Positions 1 to 12,900 of a DNA stretch of 64,000 nt are shown here, in pieces (position 1 is the stretch's first letter; each line of letters starts with the position of its first letter). This DNA comes from Epiperipatus broadwayi (taxonomy: Eukaryota; Onychophora; Udeonychophora; Euonychophora; Peripatidae): contig JAQFVV010006726.1 of NCBI GenBank assembly GCA_028023455.1, forward strand, positions 357,803 to 421,802. Reading direction: 5' to 3'. The translations under genes were made by a program, and so were the position numbers. The notes under the pieces were generated by a model that was not told the DNA's origin, did no database searches, and saw only the letters and a list, made by a program, of their open reading frames with translations.

Positions 1-3000
1 GTTTAATTTTTTTTTTCAGATGCCTGTTTGTGGATGACATTTCTTCTTGTTTTTTAGATAGAACTCTACGAGTAGACCTTTGATGGAGATCTATCTAGTT
101 TCAAATAATGGCAAAATGTTTATTTAAATGAATCAAGCATCCTGACTAAAATAGCTAAACCAATAAATAAATCACATTTTCTTCTTGACACTTTTTTCAC
201 ATCCACCCAGCAACAAATACCAGCTTTACAATACTTTTTTTTATCTTTGAGTCTCTAGTAACCATTCATCTATGTATGGAAATTTTGTCTACTCAATAAA
301 AAATTTTAAAGTACTTTTGCTGAAGAGATTATAATAATAGTCCATAATAATTACTGCAATCTTCTCTAACTTTTTTATATTTAAAAACGAAAAATATAGC
401 AGCATCTTTACTATCAGGTAACACAACTTTATGAATACATATTTTTTATTTTTCAATAACCCCCGTTTTTTCAAATTTTCCCTTTTTTACCCAAATGTAA
501 ATAAGTATATAAAATGGGTATATCAATAAAGATCATCATCTCAATTCTTTCATATTTTTAAAGATGAATCAATATACATCTTTCATCTATTCAAAATATC
601 ATTATCCTCATATAAGATAGATTTGTAATCATGTGAATATGAGCTTTCAGTGCATCAAAAAAGATTTGAAATGAGCATTTTAAACCTCTATTATTTTTAT
701 GCCTTCTTATCAGTTGATAGACGTCTAACTTTAAATTTTGGTTTATATTTAATTTGTTATGCAGCCAAGCAAAAAATGATATATTCTTTTTTCCAATGAA
801 TCCAGGAAACCAATTTTTGTTTGTATCTATAAGATAATACTTAAGATAATTTTATGTTTCATAAATATGACAATCCTGAAAGTTTGATTGTTGTTAAAAT
901 TTATTACATATAATAAGTACTTATAAAGAATAAGTATTATTTTTCATATGTGTGCAATAGGAATGAGATCTATTTTTTAATGCTGCTATTATTTTAATTT
1001 TACATATGCTAATTTATGAATCAAACCAATAACGTATACTTGCAAGTGCTTGTGTAAATGATCTCTTGTATTCTGATTCCTAACTGAAATCTATTTTGTT
1101 AAGACACTAATTTCAGTGTAAGTGCATCCATGTTTCTCTAAAGTTATTTTTCTACCTAAATATGTTTTTGAAAGTTACTGCATAATAACAGACCATTTAA
1201 ATTTGCAGCATTATAACTTTCCAACAAATTTTTGTGGAAATCTACTATTTGGATGAAAACGTGTTAATGTCACCAAAAATAAATATTCAGTCCTTTTACT
1301 GCTATTGCTGTAATAATTTCAGTTAAAAATAAAAATTATGGTTCCTTGGATGATAAACATTATTTTAATTAGCACTTCTATTGTAGTGCAAGTTAAGATT
1401 TAATATCATTAGCATTTATTTGATAAAATAAGGAATTTTCAGAAGGGAACATACTAAATTAGTCTTTACAGCTAATAAGATTATGCATTCTCCTTTCAGT
1501 GACTGTTATGACCTTCTTAAAAATACCAATCTACCTGTTCTATTAAGCTTTTTTTTTCTAAAAGATGACTTTTATGCAAAGTTGGTTATTTTAATTTTAA
1601 TTCTTGACTATTTTCTAACCACAAGAGCTGTCATTTATTCAGTTTTCAAGAGTTTGAATTATGTAATCATTTCAAATTCTATGTACTTAATTAAGATAAA
1701 AGTTAGACTTATAAAACATATCTTTAGTATTGTCATCTCCTCTTATGATTACAATGACGTGAAATTATTTATATTGGTTTAATGAGTAATATGAAAGACA
1801 TGGCATTCTAGACAGACTCTGTGAAACAGACTATTTTTTGATATTTTATATCTCTTTCACTTCTGTCATAAGCAAGAAACCCCTAAAAAGAATTGTCTAA
1901 ACATACAATCTTTGCAAACTGAAATTTCCATCTTAAATCTAATTCCAATCTAATTAATTACTGAACTGCCCCGAGTTATGATCACAACTAAGAACTTTTA
2001 ACCTACTAAGCTTTTCTCCATTAAAGTGTTTTTTTTTTAATTTTGAAGGGATAGAAGTAAAATCAATACAGAAGGACTTGGAAATTAGGAATGCAGTGTG
2101 TATAGCTAGAAGTAGTAAAATTATCTACATAACCACACACTACCATTGTCACATACAATGTAGAGATATGATTAATAATAATATCATTACTCCATAATAT
2201 CTTGCATTAATGAATAAGGTAAAAACATCTAATTATGTTCCACATTAATGCTGTTAATCACATAAAAACATGAACACACAAAACTACAGTTATAGATGAG
2301 AATGATGATGAATATATAAAATGATTATATTTTCATGCTTTGTTTCCAATCCTTCAGGACCAATCACAAAGCAATATTTAATTCTGTATATTATGAATGT
2401 TAATCAATATAATATTTTAAGCAAAATTGGCATAAAATGTTTTATTTCTTTTGTATATTATACATAAAATTAATCTTCAGGATATTTTTAATACATTTCA
2501 AGTAAAATATTATATTTTTAAAATGCTTACAAGTACATACATATATGCTAAGATGGATTTATCTTATGGCATGCAACATAACATGTATAAATACATTTAA
2601 AACATAAAAGATAAAGTAGAAATGAGTCGGATATATTTTTGTATGTAATTATTTAAAATAAAATGTGGAATTGCTTAAATATTGATTAAGCAATAATATT
2701 TTTTTCTATTTTTAAATTATTAAAAATTATTTGAAATTAATGCATTTTTTTTCTTATTGTGACAAAAATCTGAATTTTTAATATAACAGAATAAAGTGTA
2801 TTTTTGTCTAAGTAAGACTATTTTTTTGTAATACAGAATAATTATATAGATAATTCTATAAATCTATAATATGTTTTTACTCAAAGTATTAAACGACTTT
2901 TAAAGAATAAAGAAATTTTTAAACTTATTTTTAATTTTAATGAATGCAAATTAAGAAAGAACTGTAACAAGTTACTTATGAAATTTTTTTAATCAAAAAT

Positions 3001-3239
3001 AAAAATCATATTGTTAACCCATATGTTTTTATATTTCCATTGTGTTTTGGTATAAATACTAGGTTCATTTTGACAAAGTAGTTTTTGTAGAAAATGTAGA
3101 AAGTCATGTCAATGAAGGACAAATGCTGCTAGATTCCATGTTGGTCAAGTTTGAATTTATCAAAACTGAGTAAGTTGAGAACTTTAGGATTTATCTTATA
3201 TATAAGACATGACACACTGGCAACCCTTTTAGAAACAGG
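1..3239. other. AT-rich DNA without a recognisable gene
   Basis: I see no conserved protein, RNA gene or clear mobile element here. Reading frames up to about 99 codons exist (the longest is at 1483-1782, plus strand), but they are rich in Ile, Leu, Phe, Lys and Asn, as expected of chance frames in AT-rich DNA, and show no motif. Homopolymer T runs and short TA stretches are common. Confidence 0.6.
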
Positions 3240-3977
3240 TTATAGTAAAACAATATAGGTAATGTCAACACCTAAACCGCAAAGCTATTATTTACTTTTA
3301 TACTTAAATTTCTCTGCTGAGTGCTTTCAAGAGATGTGCTCTCATATTAATAGCTCTGAGTAAAGTAACTCTCTATAATTATATGCAATTTTTAATAGAT
3401 AGTTCCAATTAAGTTTTCGACCTCTCTGCCCAGTTCCAATAGATTAATTAACAACACAAAAGATAACCTAACACTGGTCAACACCACAGGCTGTATACAA
3501 TATTGCATGCAAACACACAAATTGTATATCCTCATATTATGGGAAAACTAAGGCAGCACTGGATAACAGATCTCTACAACACAGACATTTATACACCAAG
3601 GCACAGTTAAATCCATCACTCTATTTCATCTTTGCACTACATAAAAAACTCACAGGACACCAGTGCAAAACACAAGAGATCAACCTGGTCTGCAAAGAGA
3701 AACATAATGTAAAAATAAAAGTGAAGGGGGCTTGCTTTATTGCTATGGATTGCATCCCTATCAATCGTAAAGACACATGTTTCTCAATATCAAAGAAATT
3801 GAGCAATTATCCTTTGACCTTGCATAATTTGCATATAATTACAGAGAGTTACTTCACTCAGAGCTATGAATATAAGAGCATTCCTCTTAAAAGTGTGCAG
3901 CAGAGAAATTTAACTATAAAATGAAACAGTAGTTTAGCAGTTTAGGTGTTGACAGCATCTATATTGTTTTACTATAA
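3240..3977. repeat. Foldback element with ~149-bp inverted arms
   Basis: The left arm (3240-3388) is an imperfect reverse complement of the right arm (3829-3977). Shared blocks include tagtaaaacaatata / tatattgttttacta at the outer ends, gtcaacacctaaac / gtttaggtgttgac, and ttatatgcaa / ttgcatataa at the inner ends. The ~440-bp centre is GC-richer than its surroundings and holds no recognised domain; short overlapping frames on both strands (67 and 61 codons) show no motif. This is the layout of a foldback or MITE-type DNA element. The superfamily is unknown because I cannot define a target-site duplication. The arms differ by scattered substitutions and small indels, so the copy is not recent. 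Confidence 0.6.
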
Positions 3978-6524
3978 TTTTGGCATGCAAAGTTTTCGAA
4001 ACAAGTTCATAGAAACAACTTACTAATTTTGAAATTCCAATGGTATTTGTTTTATTCATATCAAAGAATTGACATTTTTATAAAAGAACAGAAACACAGA
4101 TCAGTATATATGTATTGCCCACGCATAAAACTTATTTTACTTAATTACGAAAGCACAGACAAAAATCTACTATTGAAAAAATACATATGTGTCATGACGT
4201 TGTTTGAAAATAATGATAAGAAAAAAAATATATTCCAGTGGAGTTATTTTACTTCAATTTGTTAAAAAGAAAAATTTCTTATAGTGACAGAATATAAATA
4301 ACTTTTGAATAAAATCAGAGCATCTGGCTAAGAGTGTGTTTGTTAAAGTTTGAAAAGTGAGAATAGATGTAAAAAAAACCAAAAGAATTTTCAAGCCAAC
4401 GTTTAAGGAAGTTAAGTAATGTTTTTTTTTTATTTTTAAAAAAAACTTTTGTTTATAATTTAAGAATTTGCAAGATAAAGACACCGTTTGTTCCATCAAG
4501 ATGCAAAATAAAATATTCTGTGATAAATACATGCTAAAATGAATTTAATTATATTTTAAAGATAACCTTCAAATGGACAAGCCTTCGACTTTAACCCCCC
4601 CCCCCCATCCGATTTCTTTGAAGACCAGAAAAATGTCATTTTTTACCAAAAGAATCCATGCAAAAACTAAATAAGATACCAAATTCGTGTCATTCTGGAA
4701 TACATGGAATATCTAGATTTGTATTTGTTCATCTAAATCATTTTACTCCAAATATATTTGAACTTAGCAAACTTCTTAACAAAATATGTACAGAATCCAA
4801 GGCCTTTATCCAATGTTCCATTTCTAAAGAAATGAAAGATTGATTAAACTAGGAAATCTTATACCAATATTCATGTGTCTACTATAAATAAAGGTGCCAA
4901 AATCATTCATCAAAAAATAGAATAGAGCCATATGTTTTTCCATAAATTTCAAACATGCAATTTGCAAAAAACGGTTCAAGTAATTAACAAATTTTATATA
5001 CAAAACAACAGTAGATCCTGAAAGATGCAACAAAAATATAGCCAGATTATAATTCAACTAGATATTTAATCAAATGTGACAAAATTCCAACTTCAAATCA
5101 TTGATATAAATTCTCACAAATCTTTTACTAAACAGCCATATAATATGAACACTGAATTGAAATGTATATTGATTCTATAGTTTAAATTATGGAAAAAATT
5201 ATCAAGAATATACTGTATGTGATTAACCTTAAATGAACCTTTCATGTATAATCTTTATTGATAATATCTCAGTATTTTTTACAATCCAAGAAGCAAATAC
5301 CACACCTTCATCAAATACTCTCAAAATATACTGATGAATATAAACTTGTTTTTAATATTGAAAAATCACATGAATAGCAAAGCCTTTACTAATGACATTT
5401 ATTTACTATACAGAAAATGTCTTTGGGCTAAATATATAGCTGCCATCTCAATTAAACACAAAATTCACTGGTTCACAATGAAACAGGACTACATAATATT
5501 TACACATTAAGAATACAAAAAAAACAGATTTAACATAAATTTATCATGTATTAAAACTTTCCAGAATTTAGAGATTACCTGTGAAATTATACCTACTGAT
5601 CAACAATCCTCAAATGCAATCTATTGAAAACAACTTTTAAATCTTTTAATTAGTCAAAACATTTGCTTTTTTCCTGAAAATAAATATAAATACTAAGAAG
5701 CTCATTCATTGCTCTCCTTGCTTTCCCATTATAAAGCAAAACTCATATTAAACTTCACCAACAGACAACTATGCCACAAATTTAAATTATGGTCACTAGA
5801 ACTAAAATATTTTTGTCTTCTTAATAAAACTAAATTTACAATCTCTGCTTACATGACATTTCTACAGACACTAAAGAGGACACATAACCATGTATAATAT
5901 TTAAATGATAAATGGTGATGTTTTAAGCTTTATCTGGTATTTAACTGTTGATGTTGTAATATCAGAGTAATATGATTATAGCAATTTTGTTATAAATCTT
6001 CATAAGTATTGTTTATAAGACAGATATAAAACAGATATAAACATGAAATATAAAATTACCACTTGAGATATTAGATAAGATGAAAATAAATATTTTTTTT
6101 ATTTGATGCAGTATGCAGCAAAGAATGGTTTATACACATTCAACTTAATATTCTAAATCGTAAATGAAAATTAGTGCAAGAACAGATATGTAGTCATATT
6201 AAATAGGATAAAGGATATAAGTTATATGCTGTATTTTTATTATATTGTTGAGTAATAAAACCATAAGAAAATTGAGTGTAAGGCAAAGAGAGAGATCAAA
6301 TGGTGAATATCATAAAATAAACACAGATAAAATGTAATAAATCATAATATTAAAAGGAAATTATTTTAGTTGAGAATAAAAGATCAATCCATATTTTTAC
6401 ATTTTTTTCTCATCACAATCTATAAAGGGTAATGACTGAAAAAAAATATTGATTATTTCATTTACACATTATTTTGTAATATAAGGACAATATTAAATAC
6501 CACACAATATTTTATTGTTAAAAG
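3978..6524. other. AT-rich DNA without a recognisable gene
   Basis: Nothing assignable. The only local oddity is an uninterrupted run of 12 C at 4595-4606. Open frames (e.g. 4029-4265 plus, 4254-4532 minus) have chance-like composition. Confidence 0.55.
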
Positions 6525-6712
6525 AGGCAAAACCCACTATATGTATTGCCACACACAGCAAGATAGAGTAATCAATGGATCCAAAAGACTTGTGCATAAA
6601 ATCCCCATCTAGTGCCTACTCATCCAATATCCCTAGACTAGTTTCTGGCTTGTGGACTTCATCAGTGAGGAGCCTTGGATCTGAGAGGACTGCACCTAGA
6701 TCTTAGGACCTA
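6525..6712 (-). mobile_element. Family A hammerhead-bearing repeat, single partial copy
   Basis: This ~190-bp stretch is a diverged copy of the repeat found three times at 59.9-61.05 kb. Shared blocks include gagtaatcaatgga, gacttgtgcataaaatcccc, cctactcatccaatatcc, gactagtttctggcttgtgg and catcagtgagga. It is GC-richer than its flanks. Read on the minus strand it holds the hammerhead motif annotated separately. The remainder of the ~440-bp unit is missing, so this is a truncated insertion. No target duplication is obvious. Confidence 0.7.
6630..6671 (-). ncRNA. Type I hammerhead ribozyme motif, family A (core intact)
   Basis: Minus strand, 5' to 3': TCCTCA, the core CTGATGA, a helix II stretch of 13 nt around a CACAA loop, GAAA, CTAG, the cleavage triplet GTC, then TAGGGA. 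Helix I (TCCTCA/TAGGGA) has five of six pairs, one of them G-U. Helix III is the palindrome ACTAGT, too short to close a normal loop. All invariant core bases (CUGANGA, GAAA, NUH) are present. Helix II is weakened by one mismatch relative to the consensus GGC/GCC seen in the other copies. Self-cleavage is inferred, not shown. Confidence 0.62.
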
Positions 6713-7746
6713 GATGTATTGTATTAGAAATAAATTTTATTTTAATTAGCTCAGTGTAACTCCAGAGAAATATAAATGTTTAAATTTTTGCATATACTAT
6801 TATATTATATTATTGTATAATTTATGTTGTTTTATGTTAATTCATTTATTAATTCGATTTAATTATTGAAAATTTGTAAACATGATTTTATTAAAATTAA
6901 TGTTTTAAAATTTACATTAAGTATCTAGAGTTGCATTTATTTTGTGGAAACCAACATTGCTACACCATCATAAGAGAGTATGAATTGTAATACACATAGA
7001 TTAAAACATATGATTTGAAATTTGGAGAAGAAATTAGTTTAGTACAAGATATTGTATAACTATTATCTGGGAAAATATTTCTTAAATGGGATCTTAAATT
7101 ATTGCAAACTGACTTGATCACATCATTCAGTGATAAAATATATTGCAAATTTAGTAAAATATGTTTATTTTTAAGAAATTAGATCAGGAATTAGTTTGTA
7201 TTTAAAGTTCCAAATTATGATCACAATTTAAATAACAATAGTGATTTATTATTCAATAGGAGAAAACAATAATATGAAATAGTAATATAATTTTAATTAT
7301 AGATTAAAGTTTAAGTCTTTTCTGAAATGATACACTACTTATAGAGTTAAGTAAAATCCATATTGATAGTATAAGTAGCTAATTGAAATCAATGATATTC
7401 CTGAGATCTCCTTAATATAATAATATTATGTTTTTTTTCTTAATGATAATTCTATAAAAAATAACAATAGTAAAAGGTCAATATAGAATCAAATGATAAT
7501 ATAACATATTACTTAGGTTGACTTAAATTTAATAATTACAGATGTTTTATTATATTCATTTAAGTATTATTAGTAGTCATGAGAATATTCAGGTACTTAA
7601 TAAAGAGGAATATCGTGATATACTTATGTCATTGAATGAATTCTTCTGTATTTATTTAATTTAAATGGGCATGTAATCTTGTTAATAGGATCAGTGGCTC
7701 TCATAATTTCTAATAAATTAAATGTGATTTAGAAAAAATAAGAGTA
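6713..7746. other. AT-rich DNA without a recognisable gene
   Basis: No motif, repeat or structured RNA that I can support. Confidence 0.5.
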
Positions 7747-8490
7747 TTAACTCTTCGCCTGCCTGACTTGTGTAAACATGAGGAGATTTGATGTCACTCT
7801 AAATCAGACCCTTTTTGTACTACATATGAGAATATGTAGTCGTTGTAAACAAGGAAAAAAGTTCTGTAAGATGCTGCCCTCTCTTGAATTATTTTACAAG
7901 TAAAAAAATCAATAAAAATGCCCAAATGTGTCAAACAATATCAAAGCACTGCCTTCTCTTGAATCTTATTGGCTGTTTAAATTTTGACAACAAAGAAAAT
8001 GGCTGCCAAAAAGTAAAGAGTTACGATCGTTTTTTGTTTTATTTTGAAAATGATAAACGAATGTTTTAGATAATTTTAACAGTATTTTTTGATGAATTAT
8101 AAACAATTTTGAGAAAATAGCGCTAAAAATAAAATTATTTTAGAAAAATAGTTAAGATTTTAGCAAGAATTATTTATTTATTGCAAAGTGGGAAGAAATC
8201 ATGATGTGGCAAATCTTTTTGATTGGCGATTGGTGTTCCTTTTAATTTCAGCTGCTATCGAATATTTTTCAAATTATAAATCAAAATTTATTTTTGAAAA
8301 AACTTTCGTTCACTTTCATAATCTGAAAAATTATTAATATACTTTTTACAAACAAAACTAAAGTGATTATAATATTAAAAAGTGTATATATTTTGACAAT
8401 TGACTTCGTTAAAGTTTGTGAATTGGCCAATTAAATGTTTTGATTTTTACCTTCACATGACAATAATATAATTAGCAGTTTAAAGGTTAA
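7747..8490. mobile_element. piggyBac-like MITE, copy 1 (744 bp)
   Basis: The segment is flanked by TTAA on both sides (7747-7750 and 8487-8490) and matches, almost end to end, a second copy at 23243-23993. The right end reads gtttaaaggttaa; the left end begins TTAACTCTTCGCCTG here and TTAACCTTTTGCGTG in copy 2, so the inverted ends are short (about TTAACCTTT). A TTAA target and short terminal inverted repeats are the signature of the piggyBac superfamily. There is no transposase, only stop-ridden sequence, so it would depend on an autonomous relative. Shared blocks include gatgtcactctaaatcag, gtaagatgctgccctctctt and aagaaaatggctgcca. Confidence 0.72.
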
Positions 8491-9556
8491 ATTGTATCTA
8501 TATAAAGTTATATTGTAGCCCAATTAAGGGAGTTGTCATATTTTTAGGGGTCATTTTTCTATTGGCAGGGTACAATGTATATATTAAACAAATGATCAAA
8601 CCTCTAAAAGTACATTCAAAAAATTTATTTGATTTCTTTAAATACACCTAAAATTATATATTGTGATCAAAACATAACACTATTTTATTATTCCACTGTC
8701 AGAAAGGATTAGATTTTTTTCAGAAACAACTAAAAAAAAAAAATATTTGATATTTGTTTTTATAATGTGAATGAACAAATATCAATATCTGATAAATCTA
8801 TCAATTTATGCTTTAAAAGTTTAAAACTTTTTATTAATTTTTACAGAATTGCAATATTTTCTAACAATCTATCACAACTGTTTGTTTTGTTGTTTTTTGC
8901 AATGTGACTTATTCAAAAATATAATGTTCTATTTTTGATCAAAGTATGCGATTGCCAAGGGACAATAAGGCAGGATTTAAAAGTGATTGCTGAATAATAA
9001 TATATTCTGACTTCTGTAGAATTATTATGAAATTCAAATATTATGAATATATATATATAATTATTATATAAATTCAAATATTATGAATATATATATATAA
9101 TTATTGATACTTTAAAAAAAGTTAATGATTGTTCTTACTAGGAGTTGTATTGATAATCATACAAATTGCTTAGGTGAAAAAATTAGAATAGTTAATTAAT
9201 GTTTAATTATAGAATGGGAGCTATATCTAATTTTCCTGTTTTTTTTTTTCTTTTTTTCATATGTTGTTATTTTGTTCAATCAATGCTATGATGTTCTATA
9301 GATTGTTTCAATTGTTTATTATTATTTTATTTTCTTCACTATGATTGATTGGCTGTGACATGAATTATAATCGTTTAATCATTAAATTAATTACGTTATT
9401 AAATCAAAAACATATTTTAAAATCTACATTAAAAAAAAATACGAAAAATTTAATAATGTGAAGAATAGTTAAAATGCGTGTTTAAATCAAACTGAGTGTG
9501 TGTTTGCACGTGCATATTCTGCATAATCTATTTTAATACATTGTACAGACTTACAC
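8491..9556. other. AT-rich DNA with a small tandem repeat
   Basis: No gene is seen. A 40-bp unit (aattcaaatattatgaatat followed by TA repeats) occurs twice in tandem at 9031-9110. Confidence 0.55.
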
Positions 9557-9796
9557 CTGCATTTATATATGAAATATATGTGGGATTCGAACTCAGACTT
9601 TCACACGACCTACAACTCTCAGTGCCATCTTGTATTGCTGACTCACCTGATCACACACATGTTGACATATACTTATTTTGTGCTAAACCAGCAACTCATT
9701 AAAGTATGAAGATTGGTTATCTTAATATAAAGCTGAGTACTAATTGTATATATGTGTGGAGATGGTAATCTGAACCAACTCATGAGTTTTAATATT
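9557..9796. mobile_element. Family D repeat, rearranged head-to-head fragment
   Basis: The left part (to about 9699) matches the left arm of the 14.9-15.6 kb palindrome: cagactttcaca, the block around gctaaaccagcaa, and the intervening order. The right part (from ttaaagtatgaagattggtt to about 9796) matches the right arm, including gtgtggagatggtaatctg. The palindrome centre and most of the hammerhead core have been deleted, joining gctaaaccagcaactca directly to ttaaagtatgaag. On the minus strand the outer left end reads gagttcgaatccca, a perfect RNA polymerase III B-box/T-loop type sequence that is mutated in the other copies. Confidence 0.6.
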
Positions 9797-10344
9797 AATA
9801 TACAATTAAGTAAGTATTTTACTTATATAATAATTATTTTAATTAAATAAGAACATCAGTAATATATATATAATAACAACAACGTATTTTGACAATTCTA
9901 TTTGAAGTAGTTTTCGACTTATTTTAACAGATTTAAAAATATTTTCTTATATATATATAATAAAGAAGCTTATGTATTTTAACTTTGTAAATAATATGCA
10001 AAATTAGCCACGATGGCAGCTCTTTTTTTTTTTTAAAGTATCTTATTTTTGTTAAACAAATGTTGTCAAAGTGTCAGCTCTTTTTAATTTGGCAGTTTGT
10101 TTTCATAGATTAAAGCTTTACATATCAGTAATGGATTTTCTAACTTTAGCTACATTATTTAAATTTTCATTAAGTGTTCAGAAGCTACTGATTTTATTTC
10201 ATTATCTTTTAAAAAAATATATACTGTAATTTATACTACGTGATTTAGCTAAAGATTTCACAATAGATAATGATAAACTTTTAGACAAGCTCGTCTAAAA
10301 GCATAAAAATGATAATGCATAAAAAATATTAAAAATAACTATTT
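9797..10344. other. AT-rich DNA without a recognisable gene
   Basis: Nothing assignable beyond short TA tracts. Confidence 0.5.
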
Positions 10345-10470
10345 AAAATGTATATATTAGTCTTGCATTGATGGTCGAGAGGTCAGCGCGACTGCCTTTC
10401 AAGCAGATGCCTGGGTTGCGGGTTCGCGTCCGGGCCAATGCTATGACACCTGAAAAAAATGTATATATTA
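10345..10470 (+). mobile_element. tRNA-like SINE with perfect 15-bp target duplication
   Basis: The body (10360-10455, ~96 bp) is GC-rich and folds like a tRNA. Acceptor strands are gcattga (from about 10365) and ccaatgc. The D-arm/A-box region is tggtcgagagg, the anticodon stem-loop is ctgc-ctttcaa-gcag, and the T-arm/B-box is gggttcgcgtcc. It ends ctatgacacctgaaa. Directly flanking it on both sides is the identical sequence aaaatgtatatatta (10345-10359 and 10456-10470), the target-site duplication expected from LINE-mediated insertion. A second copy lies at 32.5 kb on the other strand. The perfect duplication argues for a young insertion and against a resident tRNA gene. Confidence 0.82.
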
Positions 10471-11800
10471 AACAATACTGATTTTTAATATTTTGAAAAC
10501 AAATTATACTGAGAACATTTTCTATCAAATAGGTCCTCCAAGATATTATATCTTTTTCACTTCTTGAGCAGGTATAGCTAATTTAATTTTTTGGATTATC
10601 AATTACCTATTTTTTATCGCATCATCTTGCAAAATATAAGATACTTTTCCTTAAACAACATGCTATTGCATTCTCCTTTTTTTTTCTAAGAACATTCAAA
10701 ACAAAAATACAATTTTACTTTTTTTTTTCATATATTACTTTAATCTAAGTATCTACCTATTTCTACTTCATAATTTTCCTTCTAAATAATATTATTAATG
10801 AATATAATTAAATATCTTCTATTATCTCAAGGTTTAACTAATATATAAAGTGATATTTAGCAGCCATATTTTGAATTGTCAATTTTTTAAAAGAACCCAG
10901 TCTTTAGCATATTTATTTAGTCTAACTATCGTCAACCAGAAATAAAAATAGTTTTGAATCTTGCTTGTTTTGCTCAGTTTTTATATGATTTATTTCCAAG
11001 TAGCAAAGATCTATTTTAATTTATAAAAATTGAAACACTTTTATTTGTTCCCAAGTTATTGAATGGTCGTCTAAAAACATTAACACTGAAATCATAAAAT
11101 TTAAATCGTTGGAAATACCCATGCAATCTCATTGAAATTGCTTATAATTTAATTTACAAACCAAGAGTTTATTTATCATATGATCATTTTTTTTGGTAAC
11201 TTAACTATTAAGAAAACTTAATAATCCAGTTCATAAAATTTCCAACAAGAATATAAAATGACCAGTGGTTTTAATAAATCCTTCATAATCTGAGTTTCAC
11301 TGCATTTACATAGATCAAAGTCTAATAAATTCTATGTATGAGAAAATGAGTACAATGGCCAGGGTTATCCAGGTTCTGTTGATGATACTCCAGTCATGTC
11401 TACAAAAATTAAATTCAGCTGGCTTTAATGTTGGATACAAAGAAAGAAATTTGCTTAAACCATGATAACAATTCCTTTTTTTTTTTTGCATTATAATTCG
11501 TTAATTTTAGATTCTTGGTTTAGCAATCAAAAAAAATTTATTTTGAGAAAGATTTTAATGATGAAATTTAAGGGGTTTTAACCCAGGCCATCAAGTTCCC
11601 TCAAACATTTACTCTATCCAACATATGTATTTCATGCTGAACCAGCACGAATCCTCTTTAATTACATCTAGGTTAAATATATAAATTATACTTGTATTTC
11701 AGTATTAATTATTATACATTTTCTGTGAAGAAATATCTCATCTGATATCTGCTGAAAAAGTGTGTGAAAGACAAAAAACTACTATAAAGAAATAGATTTG
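10471..11800. other. AT-rich DNA with one possible family D scrap
   Basis: No gene is seen. About 11619-11660, minus strand, there is tgctggttcagcatgaaata followed by catatgttgg. This resembles helix II, GAAA and helix III of the family D hammerhead but lacks a recognisable CUGANGA. It may be an old fragment of that family. Confidence 0.4.
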
Positions 11801-11801
11801 A

Positions 11802-12900
11802 TTATACCAAATAATATTTCTCATAATAATATTTAATTGAGATCCAAAAGTTTGCTTGGGAATTTTTCATCCTAACAGAGCCATAAAATTTACTAAAAAA
11901 ATATCCTAATGCTAAAGAAGCCATTCTTAAAGGCAATACCATACTTGTTAGCCTTCCAAGGAGGATATTCCTTGAAATTAATTTTGATATAATTTGTACT
12001 AAACAAAAAAAAAGTGTTTGCTGAAAATCCAGGATTGCTTCTAAATACAATAAGATAGAACTGTGTTTCAGTGTATTATTGTAAAAAACTATATCCAGGT
12101 TGTTAAATAATACCCTGTTGTTTAGATAAAACTATTGTCATGGGATAATAGAGAGGACTAAGTCTTTGGAAAAGTTTTCTAACACTTTCATACCATTATT
12201 GAAATGCTTCTTTTTTTGGAAAAGTTTTATTTTTTTAAAAAGCATAACAATGTCATCAGTATAAATAAATTCACTGTATAATATTTTGAGAATATCATTT
12301 GATAAATATATAAATAAAGTAAGTGAGAGAACAGAATCTAGAGCAAAACTGTTATGTCAAATTTTGAATATAGTTAGATAATCATTAAATGTTGAATTTT
12401 TCTCTAGAGGAGTAGTTGTTCAAACAAATTAAATGATTTTACTATACTTAATAAGAATAAAAAGATTAACAAAAGATCACTTTCCATACATAATTCTATA
12501 CCGATTCTAGATCAATAACGGTGAAACATTTTTTAAATTTATTTTGAAAGCCTGTTTTCATATGATTGGTTAAAACCAAATTTGTCTACAAAATGACTTC
12601 CTGGACAAGTCCACCTTGCTTTATTCTTTTAAAGAGCTTGCGTGGAACACCTAATAGTGATATTGGGTAATAAGTTTTTGAATCATCACTGCAAAACAAC
12701 TGCAGTTTGATGTAATGCCAAATTTTTGAAATAGTTTCTGTATGACTAATGTTACTAGAGAGTTTTGATCACCACACTTTTGCTTTCAATCTTAAAATTT
12801 TTAAAAATTCTAGAATTATAGAAACCACATAAAACAGTTATGCAATTCTATTCTAATGATACTTTTTATATTTCTTCAATTTTAGTTTTAAAAAGTCTAG
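11802..12900 (-). pseudogene. Decayed LINE reverse transcriptase fragment
   Basis: On the minus strand around 12360-12230 the translation reads LDSVLSLTLFIY, then SNDILKIL, then EFIYTDDIVMLF. This corresponds to the RT palm blocks usually written QGxxLSPxLFxxYxND and YADDIVLL; YTDD replaces the usual YADD. Downstream, the open frame at 12050-11802 (82 codons) contains KLISRNILLGRLTS and LRMASLALGYF, matching the post-RT region of non-LTR elements (pattern SRxxLLxxLxG...LRxxALALVYS). The two blocks are separated by frame breaks. RT motif A and the endonuclease were not found. The pattern suggests a Jockey/I/CR1-like LINE, but the clade is uncertain. It is certainly non-functional. Confidence 0.6.

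Noticed and set aside
1483-1782. 99-codon hydrophobic frame resembling a membrane protein
   Set aside because: Hydrophobicity follows from T-rich codons; no start context, family motif or neighbouring exons.
10360-10455. Functional tRNA gene
   Set aside because: It folds as a tRNA, but the exact target duplication and a dispersed second copy make it a retroposon.
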